From a virus: 37,060 bases of DNA. This document shows positions 1-5,949 of this stretch, in pieces. A program made the position numbers and the translations under genes. How positions within the stretch are numbered: the stretch's first letter is position 1; every line of letters starts with the position of its first letter. The stretch lies in IMG/VR virus record IMGVR_UViG_3300025132_000012, positions 1 through 37,060 of that record. One strand, given 5' to 3'. The notes beneath the pieces were generated by a model that did no database searches, had not been told where the DNA came from, and was given only the letters and a program-made list of their open reading frames with translations.

Positions 1-99
1 GCATTATTAGCTTTTAATTTTGCTATTTCTTCCTGTAAAGAATTTAATTGTTCTTGAGAAGGATTTGGTTTTTGTAGTTCTTCGGTCATAAAAAAACTT
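1..99. repeat. Left copy of 99-bp terminal direct repeat
   Basis: Bases 1-99 are identical to 36962-37060. Bases 1-89 are the beginning of the scaffold gene on the minus strand (ATG complement at 87-89), whose full copy lies at 36373-37050. The overlap means the contig closes into a 36,961-bp circle or circular permutation. A round 99 bp is what an assembler overlap of fixed word size would leave, so a physical 99-bp terminal repeat is less likely. Confidence 0.95.
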
Positions 100-126
100 A
101 TTATTTATTAATAATATACCTATAAT

Positions 127-420
127 TTACCATTTGACCTTATGAGACCAATATAAAGCTGAAAAAATATTAGGATTTGGGTTTTGAGCATTATGTCTTG
201 CATAATAAGATTTTCTTCTATTTTTATCTTTTTTTGATGTAGGATTTTTGCCTGCTCCAGTAACTCCTTGCTGTCCAAATCTAATTAATTTTGTTTCAGA
301 ACCTCTTTTTGCAAGTACAACATGAGAACTTCTAGGGTGATTTGGTGTTTTTTTTGCTTTATTAACAGCAGTAAGCCCATATTTATTTAGTTTTCTTTTA
401 ATTTTTTCTTTTTCAGTCAT
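127..420 (-). CDS. Small basic phage protein, unknown function
   Basis: This 97-residue protein is rich in Lys and Arg. It has a core SETKLIRFGQQG at residues 41-52, a basic stretch at 64-70, an ARH motif at 74-76 and the C-terminal end YWSHKVKW. The pattern of a KLIRFG core, an ARH motif and a closing YW..KVKW resembles small proteins I remember from marine phages, where the function is not known. It is the last of a run of tiny overlapping genes on this strand; its ATG (418-420) overlaps the TGA of the gene before it. The scaffold gene lies 37 bp downstream. A DNA- or capsid-associated role is only a guess from charge and position. Confidence 0.75.
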   Translation of the reverse strand: MTEKEKIKRKLNKYGLTAVNKAKKTPNHPRSSHVVLAKRGSETKLIRFGQQGVTGAGKNPTSKKDKNRRKSYYARHNAQNPNPNIFSALYWSHKVKW

Positions 421-587
421 TTTCCTTTTTTCCTCATTGCTATTCTATGTGCTTCTGTAAAAGTTTTACCAGCTAACATTAATTTTGTCATTTCTTTCAT
501 ATGCGCTTTTGTATGACCATGAGCTTTTTGATGTCTTTTTAAAGCATCTTTTTGTGGTTTTTTTAGTCGTTGTCTACGTTCAGTCAT
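417..587 (-). CDS. Small basic His/Lys-rich protein (56 aa)
   Basis: The ATG at 585-587 opens a 56-codon frame ending in TGA at 417-419. The product begins MTERRQRLKKPQKDALKRHQ and ends TFTEAHRIAMRKKGK. It is very basic with several His residues (HGHTKAHMK in the middle) and looks all-helical. Both ends use four-base ATGA overlaps with neighbouring genes (584-587 and 417-420), a strong sign of a real, translationally coupled gene. The ending with a Gly-Lys-[ST]-Phe, a few residues, then AH..A..K.GK recalls small proteins of marine phages. Function unknown. Confidence 0.7.
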   Translation of the reverse strand: MTERRQRLKKPQKDALKRHQKAHGHTKAHMKEMTKLMLAGKTFTEAHRIAMRKKGK

Positions 588-850
588 CTTTTTTTAGGTG
601 ATTTTTTTCTAGCTGCGTGTATATCATTATCAGCTTTTCTTGCTCCTCCTTTACCAGAAACAAAACTATTAACTCTACCCATTGCCCAAGCACCACTAGA
701 AACATTACGAGAACCAGAACTAATATAAGCAGCAATTCCTCTTTTATGAACTTTACGCAAATCTCCTACTGTATAAATAGATTTTTTTGCTTTTTCAGTT
801 AACGTCTTTGTTAAAGAGTCAGCGCTTTTTTTTCTTTTTGGCTTTGGCAT
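584..850 (-). CDS. Small basic phage protein, DUF6321-like
   Basis: This 88-residue protein has very basic N- and C-termini and a conserved-looking core: YISSGSRNVSSGAWAMGRVN (about residues 42-61) followed by SFVSGKGGARKADNDI. The SGSRNVS..AWA.GRVNSF..GKGGARKAD pattern matches, from memory, a family of uncharacterised phage proteins (DUF6321-like). Its start lies inside the gene before it (819-850 overlap) and its TGA overlaps the ATG of the 56-aa gene after it. It belongs to the basic micro-gene run upstream of the scaffold gene. Biochemical role unknown. Confidence 0.75.
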   Translation of the reverse strand: MPKPKRKKSADSLTKTLTEKAKKSIYTVGDLRKVHKRGIAAYISSGSRNVSSGAWAMGRVNSFVSGKGGARKADNDIHAARKKSPKKR

Positions 851-1028
851 TTTGTGAAGCTCTAAATTTTGAAATTGCTTTTAAATCTATTTTTTCTCCG
901 CGTTTATAAGCAGCTGCTGTACGTTTTATTTCTGCTGCTTTTGCAGATTTATTTTTAGCACCTTCAAGATATTTTTTAGGTAAACCTGTTTTTTTATCTT
1001 TAGGTACTTTTTTTCTTTTTTTAGTCAC
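819..1028 (-). CDS. Small Lys-rich protein (69 aa)
   Basis: The product starts MTKKRKKVPKDKKTGLPKKY and ends in a run of lysines; about a third of its residues are Lys. The VPKDKKTGLPKKYL segment is a pattern I recall from short marine-phage proteins of unknown function. It overlaps its downstream neighbour by 32 nt in another frame, and its start (1026-1028) overlaps the end of the 36-aa gene before it. The extreme charge and lack of hydrophobic core suggest a disordered nucleic-acid-binding protein, but nothing proves it. Confidence 0.7.
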   Translation of the reverse strand: MTKKRKKVPKDKKTGLPKKYLEGAKNKSAKAAEIKRTAAAYKRGEKIDLKAISKFRASQNAKAKKKKKR

Positions 1029-1131
1029 CTTTTACTTTTTTTGATTTTTTAGTAGTTTTAGGCTTTACTTCGCAGTTTTCAATCTTTGGCTTTGATTCAT
1101 TATAAGTCTGGACTTTAAATGTATATCCCAT
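1021..1131 (-). CDS. Tiny basic protein (36 aa) with strong Shine-Dalgarno
   Basis: The ATG at 1129-1131 opens 36 codons ending TAA at 1021-1023. The N-terminal half is mixed (MGYTFKVQTYNE, one Cys at residue 20); the C-terminal half is Lys/Thr-rich. On the minus strand an AAAGGAGGG box sits about 8 nt before the ATG (around 1140-1146). This is one of the best ribosome binding sites in the window and the main reason to believe such a short gene. It overlaps both neighbours by a few bases. Confidence 0.6.
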   Translation of the reverse strand: MGYTFKVQTYNESKPKIENCEVKPKTTKKSKKVKGD

Positions 1132-1184
1132 TATTTTTTCCCTCCTTTTTTTACTTTCTTTGTTTTCTTAGGTTTACCGTACAT
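1131..1184 (-). CDS. Micropeptide ORF (17 aa), Lys/Gly-rich
   Basis: The ATG at 1182-1184 is followed by 17 codons (MYGKPKKTKKVKKGGKK) and a TAA whose last A is the first base of the next ATG (TAATG at 1129-1133). No clear ribosome binding site is seen before it. It is kept because it fills the space between two supported genes, uses the same coupling style as its neighbours and shares their composition. Its coding sequence also carries the GGAGG box of the next gene, so it could instead be untranslated leader. Confidence 0.35.
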   Translation of the reverse strand: MYGKPKKTKKVKKGGKK

Positions 1185-1209
1185 AGAAAAAAAAATAGCT
1201 GTCTTTATA

Positions 1210-1359
1210 TTACTTCTTTTTACGTTTTTTAGCAGTTTTCTTTTTACCTGCCTGAGATAATGCAATTGCTATAGCTTGTTTTTCTGTTTTTCCTTCACGT
1301 TTTAACATTTTTATATTACTTGCTATTGAATTTTTAGACTTACCTTTTTTTAATGGCAT
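1210..1359 (-). CDS. Small phage protein of the MPLKKGKSK type (49 aa)
   Basis: The ATG at 1357-1359 opens 49 codons. The product starts [20 protein letters not shown] and continues with [20 protein letters not shown] and a Lys/Arg-rich tail. The MPLxKGKS...[17 protein letters not shown] pattern is very common, from memory, among small marine-phage proteins and is recognisable despite the short length. Function unknown. It lies between the 95-aa gene and the micropeptide, in the direction of the operon. Confidence 0.75.
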   Translation of the reverse strand: MPLKKGKSKNSIASNIKMLKREGKTEKQAIAIALSQAGKKKTAKKRKKK

Positions 1360-1361
1360 GG

Positions 1362-1649
1362 CTATTCATATTTCTTTTTATATTCTAATACTTCTTTATC
1401 AGTAAAATCTTTTATTAATAACTTAGAAATTTTATCAACTTCATAATTAAATTTTAAAATTGCTGTTCTGATATGTTCTGCAACCCATCTTCCTTCTTCA
1501 AAAACAACCTGAGCTTTACCATTTTCTTTAATAAAAACATAATGATCTTGACCTTTTAATTGAATATCTAAAAAGTTTCGTTCTAAATTTTTTTGTCTAA
1601 TTTCTTTTAATTTCTGTAATTTTACAGTTGAATGTAGCTTTTTTTTCAT
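1362..1649 (-). CDS. Hypothetical protein (95 aa)
   Basis: I do not recognise this 95-residue protein. It has a basic helical N-terminus ([20 protein letters not shown]), a likely beta segment [20 protein letters not shown] at about 35-54, and a helical C-terminus ending in KKKYE. No membrane segment or metal-binding motif is visible. Its ATG (1647-1649) overlaps the TGA of the 53-aa gene before it, so the two are probably translated together. Confidence 0.7.
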   Translation of the reverse strand: MKKKLHSTVKLQKLKEIRQKNLERNFLDIQLKGQDHYVFIKENGKAQVVFEEGRWVAEHIRTAILKFNYEVDKISKLLIKDFTDKEVLEYKKKYE

Positions 1650-1807
1650 AATAATTCTTTTGAAATATCAATCCAGCAAGGTTTAGGTTCTGCTCCTGGA
1701 ATATTTGTATAGAAAGGGTTGTTTATAAATTCATAAGTTTTTTCAGTATAAGGATTATAAAAGATCATTCCTAAATAAGGATTATGAGGAAATTGTGATT
1801 TGTCCAT
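1646..1807 (-). CDS. Hypothetical protein (53 aa), Pro/aromatic-rich
   Basis: The ATG at 1805-1807 opens 53 codons ending TGA at 1646-1648 (ATGA overlap with the next gene). The product begins MDKSQFPHNPYLGMIFYNPY and contains NNPFYTNIPGAEPKPCWIDI. It is rich in Pro, Asn, Tyr and Phe and unlike its basic neighbours. No family recognised. It starts just 4 bp after the end of the 84-aa gene, which fits one transcript. Confidence 0.6.
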   Translation of the reverse strand: MDKSQFPHNPYLGMIFYNPYTEKTYEFINNPFYTNIPGAEPKPCWIDISKELL

Positions 1808-1811
1808 TATT

Positions 1812-2066
1812 TTAAATTGCTACGTTAATTTTATTTCCTAATTCATTCATAATTACTTTTATATCATCTTTATTAAGATTCCTAAAAACTTCATATTTTA
1901 AAACTCTATTATCTTTAAACATTTTATGAAGCTTTCTTTCAAGTGTTTTAAATTTACTTGTAATAGGACTAACAGTAGGAAAAGTAGATAATGTACCGCT
2001 TCCAGTAGTGGAAACGGTCATATCATGTGTATTAAAAGTAATATTAGGAATAGTTACTCTGTCCAT
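1812..2066 (-). CDS. Hypothetical protein (84 aa)
   Basis: This 84-residue protein is not recognised. Residues 1-35 are Thr/Ser-rich and probably extended (VTIPNITFNTHDMTVSTTGS); residues 36-84 look helical and charged. The start at 2064-2066 lies inside the end of the preceding 53-aa gene (2044-2205), in a different frame. It sits between the recombination genes and the micro-gene run; nothing in the sequence tells its role. Confidence 0.65.
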   Translation of the reverse strand: MDRVTIPNITFNTHDMTVSTTGSGTLSTFPTVSPITSKFKTLERKLHKMFKDNRVLKYEVFRNLNKDDIKVIMNELGNKINVAI

Positions 2067-2205
2067 TTGAATTAAATTTAGTTTTTAAGTATTCAATTTC
2101 TATAGCTTTTTTATCTTGTAAATAATCTTGATTAGTCATGGTTGATTCCATTAAATAACGATCATTTAAACGAGACATAGCAGCGTCATATTCTTTTTGA
2201 TTCAA
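2044..2205 (-). CDS. Hypothetical helical protein (53 aa), probable TTG start
   Basis: This frame starts at TTG (2203-2205), which overlaps the TGA of the upstream gene as TTGA, and runs 53 codons to TAA at 2044-2046. The product begins with NQKEYDAAMSRLNDRYLMES after the start and is charged and helical. A GAGGAA box lies about 9 nt before the TTG, inside the end of the upstream gene. The alternative ATG at 2176-2178 gives 44 residues but has no ribosome binding site. The overlap geometry matches the genome's habit, so the gene is likely real; function unknown. Confidence 0.5.
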   Translation of the reverse strand: MNQKEYDAAMSRLNDRYLMESTMTNQDYLQDKKAIEIEYLKTKFNSNGQSNYS

Positions 2206-2555
2206 AATGGAATTTCCTCTGATTCTTCTTCTGTTTGTATTCTTCTAGGATTTATAGTTCCAAAACAAGAATCTTCATCATCTTCAAATTTACTTTTTTT
2301 ACCGTTACCGTTTAAATAAATACCTAATACTTCTTCATATTGTTCGGTTCGCATATCATAAACTTTTCCAGTTTTATGTAAATCAACAACTTTAGCTGCA
2401 GCTTTTAAATGTGCGCAAAATTCATCAATTGAGCTTAAAGGTACAAAAACTCTAAGCTGTTTAGGATATTTTTCTTTACTGTTTTCGTAAGGATTATTTC
2501 TAACCCCAAAATTAACAGGTAATGAAAGTGCTGGATTAAATTCTTGAAAAGCCAT
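2202..2555 (-). CDS. Putative ssDNA-binding protein with SSB-like acidic tail
   Basis: This 117-residue protein has a mixed alpha/beta centre (KQLRVFVPLSSIDEFCAHLK, about 32-51) followed by an acidic, probably disordered C-terminus ending ESEEIPF. Bacterial SSB proteins end in a similar acidic tip (DDDIPF) that docks partner proteins. Here the gene follows an exonuclease and a Rad52-like annealing protein in one operon, where phage SSBs are often found. The central part does not obviously show an OB-fold signature, so it may be an unrelated protein that borrows the SSB docking tail. The assignment rests on the tail plus context. Confidence 0.6.
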   Translation of the reverse strand: MAFQEFNPALSLPVNFGVRNNPYENSKEKYPKQLRVFVPLSSIDEFCAHLKAAAKVVDLHKTGKVYDMRTEQYEEVLGIYLNGNGKKSKFEDDEDSCFGTINPRRIQTEEESEEIPF

Positions 2556-2559
2556 GATT

Positions 2560-2790
2560 TTAAAATGAATTGATTGGAGTAATGTTGTTTGTTTCTTCCC
2601 AAGCTAAAACTTGATGAAGTTCGTAGCGTACTCGAGGAGAGCCAATAGCTATTGCGGTTTTTGATAGTACATACCAGGACGGACCTGTCTGTTTACCAGC
2701 TTTAGTTTTATCTCGCCAACTTTTAATGGTATTAGGTTTTAAACCATACCTATGAGCAAGATCTTTTGTAGTTAAATACTGTTTATCCAT
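2560..2790 (-). CDS. Small helix-turn-helix protein (AlpA/excisionase-like)
   Basis: This 76-residue protein carries an N-terminal helix-turn-helix of the HTH_17/AlpA/excisionase kind: YLTTKDLAHRYGLKPNTIKS at residues 5-24, followed by WRDKTKAGKQTGPSWY and a short wing region. Such proteins bind DNA as regulators or recombination directionality factors. No integrase is present in this genome, so a transcription-regulator role in the early operon is more likely than excision. The first base of its ATG is the last base of the Rad52-like gene's stop codon (TAATG). Confidence 0.7.
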   Translation of the reverse strand: MDKQYLTTKDLAHRYGLKPNTIKSWRDKTKAGKQTGPSWYVLSKTAIAIGSPRVRYELHQVLAWEETNNITPINSF

Positions 2791-3434
2791 TAGCTATGTA
2801 TTGCTTCAGTTAGATTTACATATTTATGTTCTAGTAAATCAGTTAGTTTTTTATATTCTTCTTGAGTTAATTTACCTTCATTTAATCTTTCATTAAATGT
2901 ATCAGTATAACCATCAAGTTTTTTTAAATCAGTACATTTTTCAATAGCTTGTTTAGCTAAAACAAAAGTAGTTGACTTAGAATTTACTGTATTTACTAAA
3001 GGTTTTTTATCAGAAGAATTAGAAGTTTTCCATGCTTTTTTACCATCATAAAGACTTAAACCAAATTGATAGCCAAATTGTCTTAAAGCTCGTTTTTGAG
3101 CATCACTTTCTGCTTCTTTAATTGCTGATTCATGTTTATCACCAATTCCACCTTTTCGACCATGACCAGCGCCATAACCTTCTTTTACTGTATTACCTAT
3201 AGTAATTCTTACTTTAGCAATATAAGAAACGCATTTAGCATCTTCTGAAACAAGATTAGCTTCTAACGTTTCTGAGTTCCAACCATCAAAACCAAAAATA
3301 CGATTGGCCGCGTCAATAGCTTTCCAGCTTTCAACATATGGAACTTTATCGCCCCAACCACTTTCTCTTTCAGCTACATTTTCTAGCTTAATAGGTTGAT
3401 TTAGTAATTCAATTTGTTCTTTAGTTAGTGTCAT
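2790..3434 (-). CDS. Rad52-like single-strand annealing protein
   Basis: This 214-residue protein matches the Rad52/Rad22 family N-terminal core. LLNQPIKLENVAERESGWGD (10-29) is followed by YVESWKAIDAANRIFGFDGW (33-52), then VRITIGNTVKEGYGAGHGRK (75-94) and ESAIKEAESDAQKRALRQFG (102-121). In eukaryotic Rad52 the same blocks form the ring that anneals complementary strands; phage members work with a partner exonuclease. About 90 C-terminal residues after the core are not conserved-looking. The gene starts inside the last bases of the exonuclease gene (ATGA overlap), so the two are very likely a recombination pair. Confidence 0.9.
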   Translation of the reverse strand: MTLTKEQIELLNQPIKLENVAERESGWGDKVPYVESWKAIDAANRIFGFDGWNSETLEANLVSEDAKCVSYIAKVRITIGNTVKEGYGAGHGRKGGIGDKHESAIKEAESDAQKRALRQFGYQFGLSLYDGKKAWKTSNSSDKKPLVNTVNSKSTTFVLAKQAIEKCTDLKKLDGYTDTFNERLNEGKLTQEEYKKLTDLLEHKYVNLTEAIHS

Positions 3435-4246
3435 TTTTTAAATGCCCAGTAAGGTATGCTAATAGTTTTAATTCCTTCTTCAGAAGTGTTATATCCAGTC
3501 CACTTATTTGTTTTTACATAATTAGCTATTCTTCTTAATGATTCTTTTTGTAATCGTAAACCTTCTTCTATTGATTCAGAATCTAATTCATAGATACCAA
3601 TATTAAAAGGATAAACTTTTTCTACAGCTACAAATACAAATCTTTTACAGCCAATTACACTTGTTCCTTCTAAATAATGAGCAGCTTGAAGATGATATAA
3701 AAATTGAGCCATTGATCTTGAAAAAACATCTTCATGCGCTCCACCTTCTGCAGTAGTTTTTAAATCAATAACAGTATCGCCATTAATCCAATCTGCTCTG
3801 CATTTAAGAGATAAATCTGTTTCTTCATGGTCCCACCAAAAACTTTGCTCTGGTGCACCTTTAGAAAATAAATCAGAAGCAATCGAATGATTAGCAACTG
3901 CATCTCTTATGTCATTAGCTAAAACTCTTTCTTCAAAAGAAATAGCTTCTATTCCTTTTTCTTCAAGTTCTATAATTTTAGCTTTGCCTTCTTTAGTTCT
4001 TTTATTTTCAATTACTTGATAAAAAGAAGTAAATTCATTAGGTTCTAAAACTGCTTTATGAATCATACGACCAATTTTTAAAGCTGGCGTATCAACTTTT
4101 TTTCTAGTATTAGGATTAAATTTTGAATCCCATAAAGTAAAACCATTAGTTTTAGTTTCTAATTTAAGATCAGATGCTGAATAACTTGATTCAGATCGAT
4201 AATCAGATTCTTCTACAAAATCTGTTTTTAATAAAGCATTTATCAT
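3431..4246 (-). CDS. PD-(D/E)XK exonuclease, RecE/Cas4-like
   Basis: This 271-residue protein shows the phage PD-(D/E)XK exonuclease layout. IGRMIHKAVLEP at 58-69 supplies the N-terminal His of RecB-type nucleases (H63). RADW with D152 and IDLKT with D161 and K163 form the metal-binding core. QFLYHLQAAHYLEG (181-194) is the QxxxY-type motif that contacts DNA. RecE and similar enzymes chew one strand of a duplex end to give a single strand for an annealing protein. The next gene encodes that partner (Rad52-like), with an ATGA overlap between them. Confidence 0.88.
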   Translation of the reverse strand: MINALLKTDFVEESDYRSESSYSASDLKLETKTNGFTLWDSKFNPNTRKKVDTPALKIGRMIHKAVLEPNEFTSFYQVIENKRTKEGKAKIIELEEKGIEAISFEERVLANDIRDAVANHSIASDLFSKGAPEQSFWWDHEETDLSLKCRADWINGDTVIDLKTTAEGGAHEDVFSRSMAQFLYHLQAAHYLEGTSVIGCKRFVFVAVEKVYPFNIGIYELDSESIEEGLRLQKESLRRIANYVKTNKWTGYNTSEEGIKTISIPYWAFKK

Positions 4247-4533
4247 GCGTAAACCTCAATTTTTTTTGTACGTAAACCTTGAACATAAACTTTAGTAAGT
4301 TCATCACAAGGAAAATCTAAACTAAATAATTTTCTATAAATAGAAAACATTTCAATTAGTGCTTCTTGTGATAAATCTTCTAAAGCAGCCCATTCTTCAA
4401 TAACAGAATCATTTAATGAATCTGCTTCTCCATTTTCAAATGTGGGAACTGCCATTAAAAAATTATTACTTAAATAAAAATAATAGTCACAAAGTTCGTC
4501 ACATTCACCTTTAATAGCTTTTACAGTTTTCAT
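4243..4533 (-). CDS. Hypothetical protein (96 aa), acidic
   Basis: Starting at ATG 4531-4533 this is a 96-residue acidic protein with an early CDELCDYYFYLSNN segment and helical remainder (VIEEWAALEDLSQEALIEMF). A TTG start 18 nt upstream would add six residues. The ATG is preferred because it overlaps the TGA of the preceding 43-aa gene in the ATGA style used across the genome. Its stop overlaps the exonuclease start in the same way. No family recognised; position suggests an early or recombination-linked accessory. Confidence 0.7.
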   Translation of the reverse strand: MKTVKAIKGECDELCDYYFYLSNNFLMAVPTFENGEADSLNDSVIEEWAALEDLSQEALIEMFSIYRKLFSLDFPCDELTKVYVQGLRTKKIEVYA

Positions 4534-4661
4534 TTTGCTAATTCCAAACAAGCAGCTTGAATACCATTAGCACAATGGATTTCTGTACTTTTATCTAAAG
4601 AAGAAGAAATAGCAGTGAAGCTTATAAAGCCCACTGCTAAATAGAGAAATAAGTTTTGCAT
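4530..4661 (-). CDS. Small predicted secreted/membrane peptide (43 aa)
   Basis: The ATG at 4659-4661 opens 43 codons ending TGA at 4530-4532. Residues 1-20 (MQNLFLYLAVGFISFTAISS) form a signal-peptide-like or single-pass hydrophobic stretch, followed by a short polar part with two Cys (HCANGIQAAC). It overlaps its neighbours as TAATG upstream and ATGA downstream, which argues for a genuine gene. Two Cys nine residues apart in an exported tail could form a disulphide. Role unknown; it is odd to find an exported peptide directly in front of recombination genes. Confidence 0.6.
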   Translation of the reverse strand: MQNLFLYLAVGFISFTAISSSLDKSTEIHCANGIQAACLELAK

Positions 4662-4954
4662 TAAACTAAAGAATTTAAGTTAACAGGTTCAAAAGACCAA
4701 TCTCTTTCAACTGGTAATTTAAATGGACCTCGTAAAGCTTTAATTTCATTAATGTTGAAATAGCCAAACTCTTTAGCAAATCCGTCAACTAATCCGAAAC
4801 ATTGACCTGTTTTAGGGTCATATTCGGCGACGTACCAAGTAAAGTTAGAATCTGGTGTAAACCATTTAACGATAGCTTGGGGTTCATCTTTAGAGTCAAT
4901 TGAATGACCTAAAGGGGGTAACTTCTTTAGAAGTTCTTGTGTAAGTAAGTTCAT
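4661..4954 (-). CDS. DUF2958-like protein
   Basis: From the ATG at 4952-4954 this is a 97-residue protein. MNLLTQELLKKLPPLG opens it, followed by IVKWFTPDSNFTWYVAEYDP, FGLVDGFAKEFGYFNINEIK and LPVERDWSFEPVNL. This order (N-terminal LLT.E...LPPL, K.FTPDS.WTWY, G.F.GYF...E, LP.ERD..FEP) is the DUF2958 pattern known from plasmids and phages, function unknown. An ATG 30 nt upstream adds ten hydrophobic residues but the family starts at MNLLT. The motif AACCCGCA directly touches the chosen ATG. It is the first gene of the leftward arm. Confidence 0.82.
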   Translation of the reverse strand: MNLLTQELLKKLPPLGHSIDSKDEPQAIVKWFTPDSNFTWYVAEYDPKTGQCFGLVDGFAKEFGYFNINEIKALRGPFKLPVERDWSFEPVNLNSLV

Positions 4955-4962
4955 TGCGGGTT
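4955..4962 (-). promoter_or_regulatory. AACCCGCA motif, copy 1
   Basis: On the minus strand AACCCGCA sits immediately before the DUF2958 ATG, preceded by C. There is no Shine-Dalgarno sequence here. It is one of four copies between 4.95 and 7.83 kb, all pointing toward a start codon. Confidence 0.45.
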
Positions 4963-4984
4963 GAATGAATAAAATAAAGTACAT

Positions 4985-5109
4985 ATTTATTATGCACTGA
5001 CTTTCAATGACTGTAAATAGCTTTATTAAGTATGCAACTATTTAGATGTATTAGAGTCATTCATAGTCATTACACTATATAATATAGATATAACCCGCAA
5101 GTTATTCAA
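4985..5109. promoter_or_regulatory. Divergent promoter/operator region between the two arms
   Basis: This is the largest gap in the genome and separates the leftward and rightward arms. It contains two TGACT boxes ten bases apart (4998-5002, 5008-5012) and two AGTCA boxes ten bases apart (5055-5059, 5065-5069). The pairs are in inverted orientation, so each promoter faces the same array. On the plus strand a TATAAT -10 box is at 5078-5083, with the AGTCATT boxes over its -35 region. For the minus strand, CATAAT just beyond the TGACT pair is a weaker -10 candidate. One-helical-turn spacing suggests a dimeric regulator binding side by side. Confidence 0.6.
5092..5099 (+). promoter_or_regulatory. 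AACCCGCA motif, copy 2
   Basis: AACCCGCA lies about 9 bases after the TATAAT box, so near the expected transcript start, and 10 bases before the ATG at 5110. The gene has no other ribosome binding site. Confidence 0.45.
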
Positions 5110-5340
5110 ATGAAAAAAGCAACTGCTGAGTACCTCAAAAAACTTTTAGCTGAAGATGAATTTCAGCTTAAATGCGAAAGAAGATCTTTCGACATTAACT
5201 GTAAACAATTAGGACGTGTTACTAATCCTACTTATTTAAAAGAATCTAATGAAGAATTAGCTCTTATAAATGATGCTTACAAAGAATTAAATAAAATTCT
5301 TAATAAAAAAAACGAATTAGACAACATTTTTCCACACTAA
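5110..5340 (+). CDS. Hypothetical early protein (76 aa)
   Basis: First gene of the rightward arm. The 76-residue product is charged and almost wholly helical (ATAEYLKKLLAEDEFQLKCE at 4-23; ELALINDAYKELNKILNKKN near the end), consistent with a short coiled coil. No known family recognised. It lacks a Shine-Dalgarno box; the AACCCGCA motif and a TATAAT box lie just upstream. Small helical first genes of this kind in phages often modify host processes, but that is inference from position only. Confidence 0.7.
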   Translation: MKKATAEYLKKLLAEDEFQLKCERRSFDINCKQLGRVTNPTYLKESNEELALINDAYKELNKILNKKNELDNIFPH

Positions 5341-5344
5341 ACAA

Positions 5345-5482
5345 ATGAAAAAACTTTTTTATGCAGAATTAGAGCCCTGGGCTTGTATTACAGCTGAAGC
5401 TGAAAACAAAACAGAATTTCTAAAAAAAATTCAGAAAGAAATTCAATCTAATGAAAAAATTGTATTTATTAAGGAACTTTAA
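5345..5482 (+). CDS. Hypothetical protein (45 aa)
   Basis: The ATG at 5345-5347 opens 45 codons ending TAA at 5480-5482, just 4 bp after the previous gene. The product MKKLFYAELEPWACITAEAE continues with a helix and ends VFIKEL, a beta-alpha-beta-like layout in miniature. The next gene follows after 2 bp, and its AAGGA ribosome binding site is inside this gene's last codons. Unknown function; the tight fit supports it being real. Confidence 0.65.
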   Translation: MKKLFYAELEPWACITAEAENKTEFLKKIQKEIQSNEKIVFIKEL

Positions 5483-5484
5483 AA

Positions 5485-5949
5485 ATGACTCAAACTAAAA
5501 CAAAAACAATTACTGTTTCAAAACTTCAACATAGACAAGGTAGACAAGGTATTTCTTATTACTGTGAACTTAGAGTTGGCAGAACTTGTTATGCTTCTAT
5601 AGATCAAGAAGCTAATGGTGGAGATGAAAGGGTTAATTGGAATAATACTGAACATTATCTATTTATTCATCATTGGATATTAGATACTCAAAAAAAGTTT
5701 TATAGACAATATGATGTTGAATATATTGAACTTATGGTTGAACTTGGATATAAAAAAATCCAAGAATCATATAAAGAAAAACAAGAACTAATCAAAAAAT
5801 ATAATTTATGGGAAAAACTAGCTAAAAAGCAACCTAAAACTTGGAGTGAAGCTAGAAAAATTCAACAACAATTAGGTTTTTTTGATGACATGGTTGGAAC
5901 ATGGACAACTGTTTTTGTAGAAAACAAATTAGCTCATAGGTATAACTAA
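5485..5949 (+). CDS. Hypothetical early protein (154 aa)
   Basis: A 154-residue protein with a beta-rich N-terminal half (KTITVSKLQHRQGRQGISYY, then CELRVGRTCYASIDQEANGG) and a long helical charged C-terminal half with many Tyr and Lys. Two Cys (about residues 27 and 35) are near each other. An AAGGA box lies about 9 nt before the ATG. I know no family for it. It sits in the early operon between two small unknown proteins. Confidence 0.7.
   Translation: MTQTKTKTITVSKLQHRQGRQGISYYCELRVGRTCYASIDQEANGGDERVNWNNTEHYLFIHHWILDTQKKFYRQYDVEYIELMVELGYKKIQESYKEKQELIKKYNLWEKLAKKQPKTWSEARKIQQQLGFFDDMVGTWTTVFVENKLAHRYN

Noticed and set aside
4955-4984. Ten-residue longer start for the DUF2958-like gene
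   Set aside because: The family begins at MNLLT; the extra residues are a hydrophobic run lying over the AACCCGCA motif and possible promoter.
4985-5109. tRNA or small RNA gene in the largest gap
   Set aside because: No cloverleaf or TTCRA arm is visible; the content is promoter boxes and short repeats. The gap at 6472-6590 was examined for tRNA with the same result.
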